NCBI GenBank assembly: GCA_964601355.1
Contig: CAZRNB010000003.1
Location: forward strand, 12,963 to 76,962
DNA: 64,000 nucleotides
Reading direction: 5' to 3'
Origin: CAZRNB01 sp964601355
GTDB taxonomy: Bacteria; Planctomycetota; Phycisphaerae; Sedimentisphaerales; Anaerobacaceae
The position numbers and the translations under genes are program-made. Shown piece after piece: positions 9,041-16,996 of this stretch; position 1 is the first letter of the stretch; each line of letters opens with the position of its first letter. The notes under the pieces were generated by a model. That model was given only the letters and a program-made list of their open reading frames with translations, did no database searches and had not been told where the DNA came from.

Positions 9041-10447
9041 TCACTGAGAGGCTGGTTCAGTTCCTTTCTTTCTCAAATCATCTACTCGCTGGCTGACGTC
9101 CTGATAAGCAAAATCAATTTGAGCAATCTTACGATAAATATCCAGCGCTTTATCCTTTTGGCCTTGCTCTTCATAAGCTCGGCCGAGATTGTACCGCAGC
9201 TCTTTGGCCATATTGTCATCTTTTATCTCGTAAGATTCTATTGCCCGGTTGAAAACATCGATTGCATCGGAAAGCCAGCCCTTCAAAAAAAAGCACAAGC
9301 CGATTTTGTTAATCGCCGCTATTTTTCGTCTGGGGTCTTTTTGTGCCTCCTGGAAAAGCGGTATTGCCTCATCACAGCGTTTGTTCTGGAAGAGACACTC
9401 CGCGTAGTCGTACTTGGCCTGCAGGTCTGTCGGATAATTCTGCACGCAGAGCCGATAATGCTCTAATTCAGTGCTATTTATATGCCTGGATAATTCTTCA
9501 ATCTTTGCTTTGGCTTGTGTATCACTCCTGTTGGCTTCCAGTTGGGCTTTTGCTTTTCTTAGCTGGCGTTTGAGATGGCTTATCCTCAATTGACCCGCCC
9601 GCTGTTTAAAACTAAAATCGTTTTTAGTCTTGTAGGCGTGTTCCAGCAGCTCTACCGCCTCATTCTCAGCCTGGTCTGTTCGCAAATCTGACAGTATCTG
9701 GGCTAAATTATATATGTTTCTCGGCAGATTTGGGTTTTGAGCCAGCTCTTCTCTCGCATGTTTGACGGCCAAGAGGCGATAATCTTCGCTCTTGATAACA
9801 CCCTGGGTGGCCTGAAGTTTTTCCTGGCCTTGTCGGTCTTTAATAGAATGTCTGAAATCACCTTCCTGGTCATATTTGCCCGAGGCCATAGTCAGTTCGG
9901 CTGAGAGATTTTTATACTCATCCGCCAACTGTTTATCCTGGGGTTTAAGTCTGTATGCACGCTGACAGGCGGCAAGCGCTTTGTCGAACTCACCCAGAGC
10001 AGTGTATGAGTCTTTTAATAGGATATAAGTGTGCAAGGATGGTCTTTCGGCGGCGTTATTGGTCTGGAAGATTAAGTTAGCGATCCAGTCCGCTGTTCTT
10101 TTATAGCCGCCCGCTATCGCTGCCTTTAGCATAACTTCAGCATACGGCAGATGGTCGGGGTCTTTTGCAAAAAGGTACTCAGCGTTAAGCATTTGTTCAA
10201 GCGGAGTTTTGCCTCGCAGATGTTTTACTCTTTCAACCATGGAAGGCTTTTGGCCGCCTTTTCCCTTTCGCTGCAAAGCTAATTCGCATAGCGGCAGATG
10301 CCCTTCTTCCAGCGCATCTGGAGCAAGATTCAAACCTCCAAGGTACATCTCGATAGCATAATCGAAGTTTTCCGACTCCGCCGCCTCGCGGGCCCTTTCA
10401 AAAAATACCTTTGCCTTTGCGAATCCTTCGTTATCTGCTTCTTGCAT
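9041..10447 (-). CDS. Tetratricopeptide-repeat protein of unknown function
   Basis: A 468-aa protein without signal peptide or membrane segment, so probably cytosolic. N-terminal TPR-like helices (AKVFFERAREAAESENFDYA) open the protein. A charged, probably coiled-coil stretch (ISHLKRQLRKAKAQLEANR) lies near residue 290. Clear C-terminal TPR units follow, such as YNLGRAYEEQGQKDKALDIY. TPR arrays are protein-protein scaffolds; no catalytic domain is visible and I cannot name a partner. The ATG at 10445-10447 has no strong ribosome binding site. It ends 51 bp upstream of the rpsT start and may be co-transcribed with it. glyA diverges on the other side. Confidence 0.8.
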   Translation of the reverse strand: MQEADNEGFAKAKVFFERAREAAESENFDYAIEMYLGGLNLAPDALEEGHLPLCELALQRKGKGGQKPSMVERVKHLRGKTPLEQMLNAEYLFAKDPDHLPYAEVMLKAAIAGGYKRTADWIANLIFQTNNAAERPSLHTYILLKDSYTALGEFDKALAACQRAYRLKPQDKQLADEYKNLSAELTMASGKYDQEGDFRHSIKDRQGQEKLQATQGVIKSEDYRLLAVKHAREELAQNPNLPRNIYNLAQILSDLRTDQAENEAVELLEHAYKTKNDFSFKQRAGQLRISHLKRQLRKAKAQLEANRSDTQAKAKIEELSRHINSTELEHYRLCVQNYPTDLQAKYDYAECLFQNKRCDEAIPLFQEAQKDPRRKIAAINKIGLCFFLKGWLSDAIDVFNRAIESYEIKDDNMAKELRYNLGRAYEEQGQKDKALDIYRKIAQIDFAYQDVSQRVDDLRKKGTEPASQ

Positions 10448-10529
10448 AAGTTTTAACTGAATACCGTTTTGTCATGTCCTGTTTCCGTGCTTATCCTAAT
10501 CTCATCCTGGAATTTGTCAACAATAATGC

Positions 10530-10558
10530 TTGTATAAAAAGACGAGCTGTGATATATA
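10530..10558 (+). promoter_or_regulatory. Putative sigma-70 promoter of glyA
   Basis: TTGTAT (10530-10535) and TATATA (10553-10558) are 17 bp apart, with transcription expected near 10565, about 65 nt before the glyA ATG. The spacing is canonical and the position suitable; this is inferred from sequence only. Confidence 0.5.
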
Positions 10559-10630
10559 GAATACAAATCTGTTGTCTTGGATTTGGCAGTATCCAAATAA
10601 TCCAACAAAAGAGCTTAGAGAGGATCTATT

Positions 10631-11911
10631 ATGGTAACAGCCCTTGAGCAGTATGACCCGCAGATTTACGAATTGATACGTCAGGAGAAAGCACGTCAGT
10701 CCGGGTCAATTCGTCTTATCCCTTCGGAGAATTATGTATCCAGAGCCGTAATGGAAGCCAGCGCCAGCTGTCTTACCAATAAGTATTCCGAGGGTTATCC
10801 GGGAAAGCGATATTACGAGGGCCAGCAGGTAACCGACCTTATAGAAAGAATAGCACAGGAGCGAGCAAAAAAATTGTTCAAGGCCGACCATGCAAACGTT
10901 CAGCCCTATTCCGGCTCGGTGGCCAACCTGGCTGCCTATGCTGCCTTAATAAAGCCAGGCGATACCATTATGGGTATGTCACTTTCTGACGGCGGGCATC
11001 TCACACACGGCTGGACAGTCTCCCTCACAAGCAAATTCTTTAAGTCCGTACCTTATCGTGTGGACCACAAGACAGGCCGATTAGACTTTAACCGAATTGA
11101 GGAATTAGCGAAAAAGCAACGCCCACAGATAATTATCTCTGGTGCCACTGCATATCCGCGTGAGATTGACTTTGAGATATTCGGCCAGATAGCCCGCAAG
11201 GTTGGCGCATATCATGTCAGCGATATAGCTCATATTGCGGGCCTTGTCGTAGCCGGCATTCACAAAAGTCCGGTTCCGTACGCGGATATAGTTTCGACAA
11301 CGACGCATAAGACACTGCGAGGCGCCCGCGGCGGTATGTTACTATGCAAGGCCGAGCACGCGGACAAAGTCGATCGAGCAGTGTTCCCAGGTTTGCAGGG
11401 CGGCCCTCACATGCACACATTGACAGCTATAGCAGTGGCGTTGGCTGAGGCTGACACGCCGGAGTTTATCGCTTATGCAAAGCAGATAGTCAAAAATGCA
11501 AAGGCTCTTTCGGAAAAGCTGCTGGAGTACGGCTTTAATCTGGTCACCGGCGGAACCGACAATCATTTAATGCTAATCGATCTGCGGAACAAAAACGTCC
11601 CAGGCAAAAAGCTGGCTAAGGCCTTGGATCGGGCGAGAATCGTCACGAATTATAATACGGTTCCCGGCGACCCTGCTCCGCCGGCCAATCCCAGCGGACT
11701 GCGTTTGGGAACACCGGCTATTACCACGCGCGGCATGAAGGAGAAAGAGTGTGAGCTGATTGCGGGTTTTATAAAGAAGGTGGTCGAGAATATCGATAAT
11801 GAGTCGGTAATTGAAGAGGTCGGCAAAGAAGCTCTGCTTTTATGCTCACAGTTCCCTGTGCCGGAGCACTTTATCATACCAGGCAAAAATAGCGGATTAA
11901 CTGAAGAGTAA
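10631..11911 (+). CDS. glyA: Serine hydroxymethyltransferase
   Basis: PLP-dependent enzyme interconverting serine and glycine while passing the one-carbon unit to tetrahydrofolate; a central source of methylene-THF. The 426-aa protein has the family hallmarks: IRLIPSENYVSRAVMEA near the N-terminus, KYSEGYPGKRYYEGQQ, the PLP-lysine motif VSTTTHKTLRGARGGM near residue 225, and the C-terminal NPSGLRLGTPAITTRGM. An AGAGAGG ribosome binding site precedes the ATG at 10631. The gene is alone on its strand here and ends in an intrinsic terminator. The left junction of the integrated element lies 69 bp beyond its stop, so the insertion did not damage it. Confidence 0.97.
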   Translation: MVTALEQYDPQIYELIRQEKARQSGSIRLIPSENYVSRAVMEASASCLTNKYSEGYPGKRYYEGQQVTDLIERIAQERAKKLFKADHANVQPYSGSVANLAAYAALIKPGDTIMGMSLSDGGHLTHGWTVSLTSKFFKSVPYRVDHKTGRLDFNRIEELAKKQRPQIIISGATAYPREIDFEIFGQIARKVGAYHVSDIAHIAGLVVAGIHKSPVPYADIVSTTTHKTLRGARGGMLLCKAEHADKVDRAVFPGLQGGPHMHTLTAIAVALAEADTPEFIAYAKQIVKNAKALSEKLLEYGFNLVTGGTDNHLMLIDLRNKNVPGKKLAKALDRARIVTNYNTVPGDPAPPANPSGLRLGTPAITTRGMKEKECELIAGFIKKVVENIDNESVIEEVGKEALLLCSQFPVPEHFIIPGKNSGLTEE

Positions 11912-11921
11912 CGACAATTAG

Positions 11922-11947
11922 CCCTGCCATCACTATGGCAGGGTTTT
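11922..11947 (+). terminator. Intrinsic terminator of glyA
   Basis: CCCTGCCA (11922-11929) pairs with TGGCAGGG (11936-11943) around a 6-nt loop and is followed by TTTT. It begins 11 nt after the glyA stop codon. Confidence 0.85.
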
Positions 11948-11979
11948 GACGCTGATACGCTGTCTGCGGTTAAAAGAAA

Positions 11980-12006
11980 AATAGCCCCAAGGGGATTCGA
12001 ACCCCT
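11980..12006. repeat. attL: displaced 3' end of tRNA-Glu
   Basis: This 27-bp sequence, containing ATAGCCCCAAGGGGATTCGA, is identical to 28198-28224. Read on the minus strand it is the T-arm and acceptor 3' strand of tRNA-Glu including the discriminator base. Sequence to its right does not continue the tRNA, so this is the displaced fragment typical of tRNA-targeting integrases. Confidence 0.9.
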
Positions 12007-12205
12007 TAGCGAAAATCGACAACCTGTTGATAATACAAAACTTACAGAAAACACAAATCCCGTCTTGTCCACTGGCTTGGACAAAACCTTGCAAAAATAC
12101 CCCGATTTAAGGCAGATTGTCGAAGCTTGGCCAGAACTGCCAGAGCATATTAAATCAGTGGTCAATACACTGATGAGTAGTTATTTACAGGGGGCCAGCC
12201 GATGA
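11981..12205 (+). pseudogene. Separated 3' coding end of the element's integrase (joined in circular form)
   Basis: From the att core an open frame reads IAPRGFEPL, exactly the residues with which the integrase at the other end enters its att core. It then continues SENRQPVDNTKL and on through KYPDLRQIVEAWPELPEHIK to QGASR and a TGA at 12203-12205. That is 65 codons beyond the shared core. In the integrated state nothing upstream starts this frame, so it is a silent fragment. In a circle formed by att recombination it would be fused to the integrase gene. The TGA overlaps the ATG of the next gene (ATGA). The YPDL..AWPELP helix-like tail resembles C-terminal tails I associate with planctomycete integrases (from memory). 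Confidence 0.8.
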
Positions 12206-12513
12206 GCAGTACGTCCAACAAGATATTGTTACGGTTAATTGTCGAGCAGTTCAACGAAGAAAAACGTTACCATTTCTTAGCACTCGGAAATTCCAAGCAT
12301 TATTCGCAGGAGCAAAAACGATATGCTTTTGAATTGATAGACGAATACGGCATACGATCGACAGCAAGGATATTGAAAATACCACGTAGAACATTACAGC
12401 GGTGGTGCAGAACAAACTTTATATATGTCAAACGTTGTCCTGATTGGGTTTATGGTTGGGCGCAAAGACGGAGAAAACGAAGGGAGTTTTGGCAGCGTAG
12501 AGGGTATTATTAA
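12202..12513 (+). CDS. Small helix-turn-helix protein
   Basis: A 103-aa basic protein. Residues about 36-70 (EQKRYAFELIDEYGIRSTAR followed by ILKIPRRTLQRWCR) form a convincing helix-turn-helix of the transposase/Fis-like type: a helix, a turn, then an IPRRTLQRW recognition helix. The C-terminus is rich in arginine and aromatic residues (YGWAQRRRKRREFWQRRGYY). The ATG at 12202 overlaps the stop of the separated integrase tail, so in the excised circle it would be translationally coupled to the integrase. In the integrated form it needs another promoter, or read-through from glyA. It could be an excision or copy-number regulator; that is inference from position. Confidence 0.65.
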   Translation: MSSTSNKILLRLIVEQFNEEKRYHFLALGNSKHYSQEQKRYAFELIDEYGIRSTARILKIPRRTLQRWCRTNFIYVKRCPDWVYGWAQRRRKRREFWQRRGYY

Positions 12514-13260
12514 ACGGTTCTGAAGTGGTGAAATGTCACCACTTGAGAAGCTGGAAATGTTAACAAATGTTAGCAAAAATTAGTACTGAGAGCTTAAAAA
12601 GAACTTAAGATTTCTAAAGGTTTAGGAGATGTTGACAAATGCTGATATTTTCGAGAGCAGAAGAGCTTGATAAAACCCATATTCGGAACGTAACATAGAC
12701 AGGAAAAGAACCTTATTTTCAAACTAAAACGAATTTTTCAGCACGATAAAAAATTGCAGGGATTTTTGTAAAACAAATAAAAACATATCTATAGATCGAT
12801 ATTGTTAAACAATAAAAAAGAATGAAAATGTCACCACTTAAAAAACCAAAAGAACAATAAAACTTATTATTCAAGCCTGCATTTTTAAGCTAATAATGAA
12901 TTTTTACGTGCCTTAACGCGCGCGTATGCGCGTGTGCGCGCGAGGGATTGATTTAAGACTTGTTCAATTTTTGAACAACCTGAATCGTGTGCATAAGGGA
13001 CTGATACATTGTAAAAAATAAACGGAAGTATATATTTAACGCACAGCAGTAGATATGTTTTTAACAGTGGTTAAGTTAAAATCTTTTTTTGTGATAATGT
13101 CGCGGCCCTCTATAACCAATTGTAAAAGCTGAGGTTATATCGTCGAACATAAAATTTATTTCGTTATATAAATTAGAGACGATATACTTTAAGATAGTAA
13201 GTTCAATTTCAATTGTGCGGTTGTAGTGTATTAGTAAGAGATTTATGAAAGGAGGAAAAT
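12514..13260. other. A/T-rich gene-free region with inverted repeats and a Z-DNA-type tract
   Basis: About 750 bp without a credible gene. It holds a 9-bp-stem inverted repeat (12523-12544) and a half-site repeat of it at 12827-12839. There is an ATTGTTAAACAAT palindrome near 12811 and a 27-nt perfectly alternating purine/pyrimidine run (12916-12942). Long A/T-rich stretches fill the rest. An AGGAGG ribosome binding site at 13250-13255 marks the next gene. The make-up suits a control or origin region of the element, but I have no direct evidence of either. Confidence 0.55.
12523..12544. promoter_or_regulatory. Inverted repeat, possible operator
   Basis: AAGTGGTGA (12523-12531) and TCACCACTT (12536-12544) are perfect complements around AATG. 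The 13-mer AATGTCACCACTT recurs at 12827-12839. Both lie just behind the HTH gene, so an operator pair for that or another element regulator is possible. Confidence 0.4.
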
Positions 13261-13536
13261 GTGAATATGTGGCTTGATTGTAGAATTTCTCCTGGCCAAT
13301 TTACTGGAGAATTTGCAGTGCGGGGTGAAATGTTTAATGCAAAAGAATTTTCTCTGTTCGCTCCCAAGAAGGATTTGAAGTTTGATGAAGAACCTGTTAA
13401 GGGGGGCAACAGTGTGCAAGGAAGTATTCGCGTCACTAAATTACAAGAAAGAGACGACCTTGTGCTAGTTGAACTTCCCCAGCCCACGTTCGAGAACGGA
13501 CAAACAATAACCGTCAAAGCGAGCCAAGTTAAATAG
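13261..13536 (+). CDS. 91-aa protein of unknown function, first gene of the dCTP-deaminase-like pair
   Basis: I do not recognise this protein. It starts with GTG at 13261 behind a strong AGGAGG (13250-13255, 5-nt spacer). The sequence (MNMWLDCRISPGQFTGEF onward) alternates hydrophobic and polar residues and looks like a small all-beta fold ending LPQPTFENGQTITVKASQVK. There is no signal peptide or membrane segment. Only 11 bp separate its stop from the deaminase-like gene, so the two are very likely one operon and may work together. It could be a regulator or a small subunit; neither is shown by sequence. Confidence 0.7.
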   Translation: MNMWLDCRISPGQFTGEFAVRGEMFNAKEFSLFAPKKDLKFDEEPVKGGNSVQGSIRVTKLQERDDLVLVELPQPTFENGQTITVKASQVK

Positions 13537-13547
13537 ATGGGAAGGGA

Positions 13548-14135
13548 ATGATTCTTTCAAATTGTGAAATCCACAAAGCATTAGATAGTAAAAGACTTAT
13601 AATAACTCCAGAACCTTTACCGCGAATAAAAACTATCGGCCAAGAGTGCCCTTATGATACAGACTCTGTTAACTTAAAACTGCATAATGAGATACTTGTC
13701 CCAGAAAGTGGCAAATTTACTATCAATTTACAAAACCCAGGTTCACTGGCAGACCTTATTACCAAGCATTCAAGACCGTATGTTATAAATGAAAGACAAG
13801 GGTTTGAATTAAAACCAGGAGATTTTGTTCTTGCCCAAACAGTTGAATGGATTGAATTGCCAATTAAAAACGGGCCACCATATTTGGGTGCTCGAATCGA
13901 AGGCAAGAGTAGCAGAGCGAGATGCGGGTTAATTGTGCATTGCACGGCTCCTACGGTGCATCCTGGTTTTGAGGGAACGCTTACATTGGAAATGGCTAAT
14001 CTTGGGCCTGCAATACTTACTCTTACTTACCAAATGTATATTGCACAATTGATTATTGAGCAAGTCGAAGGCAAAATAATATCTAATCCAAGTGATTTTC
14101 AGGGGCAGTCACACCCAAGCGGGGCAAAATCTTGA
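13548..14135 (+). CDS. dCTP deaminase/dUTPase-fold protein
   Basis: A 195-aa protein of the trimeric dUTPase/dCTP-deaminase superfamily. Bacterial Dcd converts dCTP to dUTP. The diagnostic block is EGKSSRARCGLIVHCTAP followed by TVHPGFEGTLTLEMANLGP, near residues 110-150. It matches GRSSLAR and the beta-hairpin carrying the catalytic glutamate (xLEx) of E. coli Dcd. The N-terminal third (ILSNCEIHKALDSKRLIITP) also resembles Dcd. It lies on a mobile element next to a restriction system, so it may be a nucleotide-pool enzyme used in phage defence or by the element itself rather than the housekeeping gene. Distinguishing deaminase, dUTPase or bifunctional activity needs alignment of the active-site residues. 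Confidence 0.75.
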   Translation: MILSNCEIHKALDSKRLIITPEPLPRIKTIGQECPYDTDSVNLKLHNEILVPESGKFTINLQNPGSLADLITKHSRPYVINERQGFELKPGDFVLAQTVEWIELPIKNGPPYLGARIEGKSSRARCGLIVHCTAPTVHPGFEGTLTLEMANLGPAILTLTYQMYIAQLIIEQVEGKIISNPSDFQGQSHPSGAKS

Positions 14136-14227
14136 CCGGCTTTGTGAACGATAACTCAAAATTCTTTTAATCCTTACAGCACCAGAAACAACCCCAATTT
14201 GCCCATAAGACCTATCGAAGTGATTTC

Positions 14228-14256
14228 TTGCATTGGTGATACCTTCGGGGTATTAT
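14228..14256 (+). promoter_or_regulatory. Putative promoter of the mod-res operon
   Basis: TTGCAT (14228-14233) and TATTAT (14251-14256) are separated by exactly 17 bp, about 85 bp before the methyltransferase ATG. Inferred from consensus and spacing only. Confidence 0.5.
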
Positions 14257-14341
14257 TATCTGCATATAGAATGTTCTCACGTGCATTGCAAAGATACAAT
14301 GGGTATTTGGGCACGCTTGGAGAGCCAGGGAGGATAAGATA

Positions 14342-16996
14342 ATGGCGCGAAAAGGATTGAGACGCAGTAAGGCGGCAAGCAAGCAGATTCGTCCTGAAGT
14401 TTATAAACACCCGGAAGCGACAAATCTCTTACGGCCAGAGGTTGGGACGCAGGCGCAATTCCGCAAGAAGAAAGAACCAGCCACCTATCGCTATGATTCA
14501 TCCCTATCGCCTGCCCTGGACTATGATGGGCAAAATAGCACCCGTGAACAAGGCGAGGCATATATCCGGGAAGTTCTGGATGCCGGTTCTATTGAGACGG
14601 CTAAGGCGGCGGCGTCGAAACTCGAGGCAATATCGAAACCATTTTTGAATTGGGCGGGTAAGGCAGAGCGGTTATCGTTCAACGTGCCGACACTGCCGCT
14701 ATTTGTCCACGAGCGGCTTTCAACCAAAGCCATAATCGAAACACTTAAAAGCCATAAGAAACAGTTGGACTTTAGCGACCTTTTCAGCGACCCGAAACAC
14801 TCAATAGCTGACCAGATACTAAAGGCATACGAATACCGCGATAAGTGGGTCAACCGGCTTGTTCTTGGCGATTCGTTAGTGGTTATGAATTCGCTGCTGC
14901 GATATGAAGGTCTTGGCGGACAGGTTCAAATGATATATATGGACCCGCCATACGGGGTCAAATTCGGCTCCAATTTTCAGCCCTTTGTCCGCAAACGCGA
15001 TGTTTCTCACGGCGACGACGACGATATGACACGCGAGCCAGAAATGGTCAAGGCATACCGTGACACGTGGGGAATCGGCTTGCATAGTTATCTTACCTAT
15101 CTGCGTGACCGGTTACTGTTTTGCCACGATTTACTTTCGCCGTCTGGTAGCATTTTTGTTCAAATCGGCGATGAGAATGTTCATCACGTCCGCGAGGTTA
15201 TGGATGAGGTATTCGGCCCTGAGAACTTCTGCGCGGTGATTCCATTTCGCAAGACAGGAGGTTTGCGAAGCAAGCTACTCGATTCTGTATTCGACTTTAT
15301 TCTGTGGTACGGACGCGATAAGGAACATATTCATTTTAGAAAACTGTTTTCGGAGAAGCAGCCAGGTGAAGAAGGTGCTCGTGCATATAGGTATGTTGTG
15401 CGCGATAGTAAAATAGTTGAGGTGGACCCCAATACACACGACCAATCTAAAGAACCACTTTGTACTCACGGCGATATGACATCACAGGGAAACCCAATAT
15501 CAGACTATACATTTAAGGGTAGGATGTTTTCTGGTGGCTGGAAAACCACTAATCCAGATGGATTGGACAAACTGGCGAATGCTGGAAGGATTGCAGTTTT
15601 TGGAAATACCTTGCGGTATATTCGATACCTGCAAGACTTTCCTTTTTTCCCAATAAACCAATTATGGCAGGATACCGGCGTAAGTGGCTTTGCCAGTGAT
15701 AAGATTTACGTTGTCCAGACAAATACCGAGGTTATTAAACGTTGTATTCTAATGGCTACTGACCCTGGCGATTTAGTTCTTGACCCGACGTGTGGTAGCG
15801 GGACAACGGCATACGTCTCAGAGCAATGGGGCAGGCGATGGATTACGATTGATACCAGCCGCGTGCCACTTGCTCTTGCTCGTCAACGTCTCTTAACGGC
15901 TACTTTCCTGTGGTATGAACTCAATGATGGTGGGAAAGGGCCTGCCGGTGGATTTGTATATTTACCCGAAGGTGAAAGTAAAAACCCTAAAGCGATAGGC
16001 CCCGGCATAGTGCAGCACGTAATGCTGGAGAGTATCGCAAACGATGAACCACCGAAGCAAGAAGTTCTTGTTGACCGACCGGAGATAGATAACAAGATTA
16101 TTCGTGTCTCAGGCCCGTTTGTAGTCGAGGCAACGATTCCGACGCCAGTGGATATTGATAACGATGGTGTCGAGGATAGCGGGACAGGCGAGCAGCACGG
16201 CTCGTTTGTCGAAAGGATGTTAGAGGTCTTGCGACATTCGCCTGTGTTAGAAGTGGGGGGAGGCAGGAAGGTCAGCTTTAAGAACATTCGGCCACCTGCA
16301 AAGACACTATCACTATCGGCTGAGGCATTAGTTGCAAACGGGCAGGATAAGCCGGTGGCGATAGTGTTCGGGCCTGAGAGTGGGGCGATAAGCGAAAAGC
16401 TCGTTCACGAGGCAGCCAAAGAGGCGCATCTTAAAGGTTATGCGCATCTTTACGTCATCGGTTTTGCGATTCAGCCCAACGCTCGTCTCTTTATCGAGAA
16501 TTGTGAAGCAATAGCCGGGATTACAGCTACTTACCAACAGGCAACGCCGGATTTAATGATGGGGGATTTACTCAAGAATATGCGTTCCAGCCAGATTTTC
16601 AGCGTGTGCGGCTTACCGGATATTAAGGTGCATTCAAAGGCAGGCAAAGACGGCAAGCAGTATCAGGTGGAATTGTTGGGACTCGATGTATTTGACCCCG
16701 TAACAATGCAGGCAGAGCATCGAAAAGGCGAAGATGTTCCGGCGTGGTTTTTGGATACGGATTATAACGACCTTTGTTTCCACGTTTGTCAGGCGTTTTT
16801 CCCGCGAACGGGGGCGTGGGAGAACCTTAAAAAGGCGCTGAAGTCAACACACGATGAGGCAGTCTGGGACCATCTTGCAGGGACAACAAGCGCGCCTTTT
16901 GAGGCTGGTGAGTATAAGCAGGTGTCGGTCAAAGTGATAGACGACCGAGGGAATGAGCTGGTTGTAGTAAAGAAACTTGAGGATGGGAAGAAATGA
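14342..16996 (+). CDS. Type III-like DNA methyltransferase (Mod)
   Basis: Adenine-N6 (or cytosine-N4) DNA methyltransferase, the modification half of a restriction-modification pair. The 884-aa protein has the beta-class order: catalytic DPPYG (about 200-204, in IYMDPPYGVKF) comes first. Then come a middle region with the presumed target-recognition part and the SAM-binding motif LDPTCGSGTTA (about 479-489). The remaining 350 or so residues are an extension without MTase motifs (for example KPVAIVFGPESGAISEKL) that makes it longer than classical Mod (about 600-680 aa). The ATG at 14342 has a GGGAGG ribosome binding site. The stop overlaps the next gene's start in an ATGA, so Mod and Res are translationally coupled. 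It presumably protects host DNA at sites cut by the partner. Confidence 0.88.
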   Translation: MARKGLRRSKAASKQIRPEVYKHPEATNLLRPEVGTQAQFRKKKEPATYRYDSSLSPALDYDGQNSTREQGEAYIREVLDAGSIETAKAAASKLEAISKPFLNWAGKAERLSFNVPTLPLFVHERLSTKAIIETLKSHKKQLDFSDLFSDPKHSIADQILKAYEYRDKWVNRLVLGDSLVVMNSLLRYEGLGGQVQMIYMDPPYGVKFGSNFQPFVRKRDVSHGDDDDMTREPEMVKAYRDTWGIGLHSYLTYLRDRLLFCHDLLSPSGSIFVQIGDENVHHVREVMDEVFGPENFCAVIPFRKTGGLRSKLLDSVFDFILWYGRDKEHIHFRKLFSEKQPGEEGARAYRYVVRDSKIVEVDPNTHDQSKEPLCTHGDMTSQGNPISDYTFKGRMFSGGWKTTNPDGLDKLANAGRIAVFGNTLRYIRYLQDFPFFPINQLWQDTGVSGFASDKIYVVQTNTEVIKRCILMATDPGDLVLDPTCGSGTTAYVSEQWGRRWITIDTSRVPLALARQRLLTATFLWYELNDGGKGPAGGFVYLPEGESKNPKAIGPGIVQHVMLESIANDEPPKQEVLVDRPEIDNKIIRVSGPFVVEATIPTPVDIDNDGVEDSGTGEQHGSFVERMLEVLRHSPVLEVGGGRKVSFKNIRPPAKTLSLSAEALVANGQDKPVAIVFGPESGAISEKLVHEAAKEAHLKGYAHLYVIGFAIQPNARLFIENCEAIAGITATYQQATPDLMMGDLLKNMRSSQIFSVCGLPDIKVHSKAGKDGKQYQVELLGLDVFDPVTMQAEHRKGEDVPAWFLDTDYNDLCFHVCQAFFPRTGAWENLKKALKSTHDEAVWDHLAGTTSAPFEAGEYKQVSVKVIDDRGNELVVVKKLEDGKK

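Noticed and set aside
11650..12165. 171-aa open frame on the minus strand across the glyA end and att site
   Set aside because: It overlaps glyA and the terminator in antisense, with serine-rich, unlikely composition; it is a shadow of glyA and the integrase tail.
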